Source: Candidatus Woesearchaeota archaeon (lineage in GTDB: Archaea; Nanobdellota; Nanobdellia; SCGC-AAA011-G17; JACPIM01). From it: a DNA stretch of 44,331 nt. A program made the position numbers and the translations under genes. Below are positions 41,906-44,331 of the stretch, one piece after another. The notes under the pieces are model-generated. The model did not search any database. It worked only from the letters and a program-made list of their open reading frames with translations, and was not told the origin of the DNA. How positions within the stretch are numbered: position 1 is the first letter of the stretch; the number at the start of each line of letters is the position of its first letter. The stretch spans positions 1 through 44,331 of the forward strand of contig JAGWAC010000024.1 of NCBI GenBank assembly GCA_018302125.1. The letters run 5' to 3'.

Positions 41906-44331
41906 TTATTCTAAGTAAATTGCTGGTTTTCCTGGTTTTGCTTTTTGTGCTTTATTTTCAGGATCATGTTTGTTTTTGTCATTAACTGCAAATATTTTTA
42001 TTTGCAAATTTGTTCTCTTCTGAATCTCATTTAATGAGCCTGCATAATTTTCAAGTTCTTTTGGCAGAATGTAAACAAATGCTTTTGAAACCTTTTTTCC
42101 CTTTTCTTTTACAATATTTACTATGTTTAGAATATCTGAAATTAACTTTTCAACTTGCTCTTCCTGCTCTTCTATTTCTGGATTTATTTTTTTTTCATTA
42201 AGCTTAGGCCAAGACTCTATTGATATAAAGGATTTTTCATTTAATCTAGACCAAAGTTCTTCTGCTATATGCGGTGCAAATAAAGAAATCATTTTTAATA
42301 AATCCCTATAACCTTCTTTTGCCGGATTATCAATTAAATAATCTGTGTACTTCATTAATTCTATAATTGCAAGATTGAATTTAAATTCCTCAATATAATT
42401 AGTAAAATTCTTTATTGCCAGATTTTTTTTGTGCTCTCCCTTATCATCTATTTGTTTAAGACTTAATTCTGAAATTCTCTGTATTTTCTCCAAGAATCTG
42501 AAACTTCCTTCTGCTCCCTTGTCTGACCATTCCATATCAGATTCTGGATTAGAGACTGACATTAAGAAAACTCTCGCTGTATCAATTCCATATTTATTAG
42601 AAATATCAGTCTGGTAAACTACATTACCAAAACTCTTGCTCATTTTATGATTATCTTTGTAAACAATTCCTTGGTTGAATAATTTTTGGAAAGGCTCGTC
42701 AAATTTCAACAATTTCATATCTCTTAAGACTTTTGTAAAAAATCTTGAATAAATTAAATGACCAACTGCATGTTCAATACCCCCTATATACTGATCAACC
42801 GGCATCCAATAATCAACTTCCTTTTTATCAAATGCCTCTTTATTATTATTAGGAGAACAGAATCTTAGGAAATACCAAGATGAATCTACAAAACCACCCA
42901 TTGTATCTGTTTCTCTCTTTGCATTTGACTTACAATTGGGACATTTTACATTTACCCATTCTTTAACATGATTTAATGGGTTGCCTTCTAATTTATAATC
43001 AATTTTTTCTGGCAATTTTAATGGAAGATCTTTTTCTTTTAATGGAACTATGCCACATTTATCACAATATATTATTGGTATTGGAGTGCCCCAATATCTC
43101 TGCCTTGAAATCAACCAGTCTCTTAATTTGTATTGTGTTATTTTTTTACCTAGTTTTTCATTTACAATATATTTTGATATTTCTACTATTGCGCATTTAC
43201 TATCCATTCCATCAAATTGATCAGAATTTTCTAAAGACCCTTCACCAACATAAGCCTCTTTTTTTATATCTCCCCCAAGGATGACTTGTTTAATTTGTAA
43301 ATTATATTTTTTTGCAAATTCATAATCTCTTTGATCATGAGCAGGAACTGCCATTACTGCACCTGTACCATATTCTGCAACAACAAAATTAGCTGCATAA
43401 ACAGGGATTTCTTCTTTTGTCAAAGGATTAACTGCATAAGAACCTAGAAAAACCCCTTCTTTTTCCTTTTCTTCAGAAACCTTTTTATTTAATTGTCCTA
43501 GTTCTTTTTTATTTGTTTTTGCTAGTTCATTAATTAATTTATGCTTAGGAGAAACAACCATAAAAGTCACACCAAAAATTGTATCTGGCCTTGTTGTAAA
43601 AATCTGAAGTTTTTCTTTTGAACCTTTAATTGAAAAATCAACTAATAGACCTTCTGACTTACCTATCCAGTTTCTCTGTAATGTTTTTATTTTATCAGAC
43701 CATTCTAATTTTTCTATATCTTTTAATAGCTCATCTGCATAAGCTGTTGTTTTCAGGAACCATTGCTCTAATTCTTTCTGTATAACTTCAGTATTTTCAT
43801 GTCTCCAGCATTTCCCATTTACAACTTCTTCATTTGCAAGAGTAGACTTACAATCAGGGCACCAATTTACTGGAGATTTTTTTCTATAAACAAGACCTTT
43901 CTCCAAGAATTTCAAGAAGAAATACTGATTCCACTTATAATATTCTGGCTCATGAGTAGAAATTTTTCTTGACCAGTCATAGGAATTTCCCAAGTCTTTT
44001 TGGTATTGAATTATCTGCTTGATTGCTCTTTCTGTATATTCCTTAGGATGAATTCCTTCTTTTTTTGCTGCATTTTCAGCTGGCAATCCAAAAGAATCAT
44101 AACCCATTGGGTAAAGAACATTAAAACCTTGCATTCTCTTGAATCTTGCAATTATATCACCAATAGTATAATTTCTTACATGGCCCATGTGTAAAGCAAA
44201 TGAGGAAGGATACGGAAAAAACTCTAAACAAAAATACTTCTCCTTTTTAGAATCTATTTTTGTTTTAAATATCTGGGTTTTCTCCCATTCTTTTTGCCAC
44301 TTGCTTTCAATTTGCTTAAAATTTAATTCTG
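41906..44331 (-). CDS. leuS: Leucine-tRNA ligase, bacterial type (5' end outside window)
   Basis: About 808 residues are visible; the gene runs off the right edge, with about 50 codons visible before HMGHVRNYTIGD (the HIGH site). The sequence follows the bacterial LeuRS pattern: PMGYDSFGLPAENAA, a zinc motif CPDC...C-x-x-H, CP1 editing motifs TTRPDTIFG and GTGAVMAVPAHDQRD, a second cysteine cluster (CDKC...CPNC), KMSKS (HKMSKSFGN) and the C-terminal QIKIFAVNDKN. Archaeal LeuRS has a different arrangement of its editing and C-terminal domains. It was probably acquired from bacteria. Confidence 0.95.
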   Translation of the reverse strand, partial: ELNFKQIESKWQKEWEKTQIFKTKIDSKKEKYFCLEFFPYPSSFALHMGHVRNYTIGDIIARFKRMQGFNVLYPMGYDSFGLPAENAAKKEGIHPKEYTERAIKQIIQYQKDLGNSYDWSRKISTHEPEYYKWNQYFFLKFLEKGLVYRKKSPVNWCPDCKSTLANEEVVNGKCWRHENTEVIQKELEQWFLKTTAYADELLKDIEKLEWSDKIKTLQRNWIGKSEGLLVDFSIKGSKEKLQIFTTRPDTIFGVTFMVVSPKHKLINELAKTNKKELGQLNKKVSEEKEKEGVFLGSYAVNPLTKEEIPVYAANFVVAEYGTGAVMAVPAHDQRDYEFAKKYNLQIKQVILGGDIKKEAYVGEGSLENSDQFDGMDSKCAIVEISKYIVNEKLGKKITQYKLRDWLISRQRYWGTPIPIIYCDKCGIVPLKEKDLPLKLPEKIDYKLEGNPLNHVKEWVNVKCPNCKSNAKRETDTMGGFVDSSWYFLRFCSPNNNKEAFDKKEVDYWMPVDQYIGGIEHAVGHLIYSRFFTKVLRDMKLLKFDEPFQKLFNQGIVYKDNHKMSKSFGNVVYQTDISNKYGIDTARVFLMSVSNPESDMEWSDKGAEGSFRFLEKIQRISELSLKQIDDKGEHKKNLAIKNFTNYIEEFKFNLAIIELMKYTDYLIDNPAKEGYRDLLKMISLFAPHIAEELWSRLNEKSFISIESWPKLNEKKINPEIEEQEEQVEKLISDILNIVNIVKEKGKKVSKAFVYILPKELENYAGSLNEIQKRTNLQIKIFAVNDKNKHDPENKAQKAKPGKPAIYLE

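Noticed and set aside
1-44331. CRISPR arrays, insertion sequences with terminal repeats, or rRNA genes
   Set aside because: No regularly spaced direct repeats, no transposase frames and no rRNA-like segments were seen on either strand.

Overview
This window is from an AT-rich archaeal chromosome. It carries an archaeal RNA polymerase operon with split B (B''/B') and split A (A'/A'') subunits, RpoH, an L30e-like protein, archaeal NusA, S12 and S7. It also has EF-2, archaeal-type PheS/PheT and ThrS, diphthine synthase, a thermosome and an NcsA/ThiI/ubiquitin-like tRNA-thiolation cluster. Compact gene packing, many short membrane proteins and a bacterial-type LeuRS suggest a DPANN archaeon (Woesearchaeota/Pacearchaeota-like). 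That placement is inference; no marker tree was run.

Layout. 1-2.5 kb looks like one end of an integrated element: ribbon-helix-helix (RHH) regulators, a divergent promoter with an operator-like repeat, an unrecognised protein, and a tyrosine recombinase ending 63 bp from the 3' end of tRNA-Tyr. A small LAGLIDADG protein lies on the other side of that tRNA. 3.3-5.3 kb holds a secreted membrane protein, a long imperfect hairpin, and tRNA-Asp and tRNA-Lys abutting rpoH. 5.3-15.9 kb is the transcription/translation operon; its rpoA'' carries a 477-aa LAGLIDADG intein. 15.9-19.3 kb is accessory: a decayed membrane protein, an MNT/HEPN pair, a DUF2892 protein and a surface protein. 19.4-22.2 kb is EF-2, interrupted by a 39-nt stop-containing insertion that behaves as a bulge-helix-bulge (BHB) mRNA intron and, three codons later, by a 188-aa mini-intein. 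22-34 kb holds small proteins, PheS/PheT, DphB (which modifies EF-2), a HAD-like protein, ThrS and a surface protein. 35-37.4 kb is the tRNA thiolation cluster. 37.5-44.3 kb has a Kazal-domain protein, a tiny basic protein, a broken CYTH gene, a truncated secretion-ATPase-like protein, the thermosome and bacterial-type LeuRS, which runs off the window.

The main theme is the density of intervening sequences. All three tRNA genes are interrupted (five introns in total: tRNA-Tyr in the D-loop and anticodon loop, tRNA-Asp at 37/38, tRNA-Lys twice in the anticodon stem). EF-2 appears to need RNA splicing as well as protein splicing, and RpoA'' needs protein splicing. The BHB geometry can be drawn by hand for the tRNA-Asp intron, the tRNA-Tyr D-loop intron and tRNA-Lys intron 1, and less perfectly for the EF-2 intron. 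This implies a tRNA splicing endonuclease with broad specificity that also acts on an essential mRNA.
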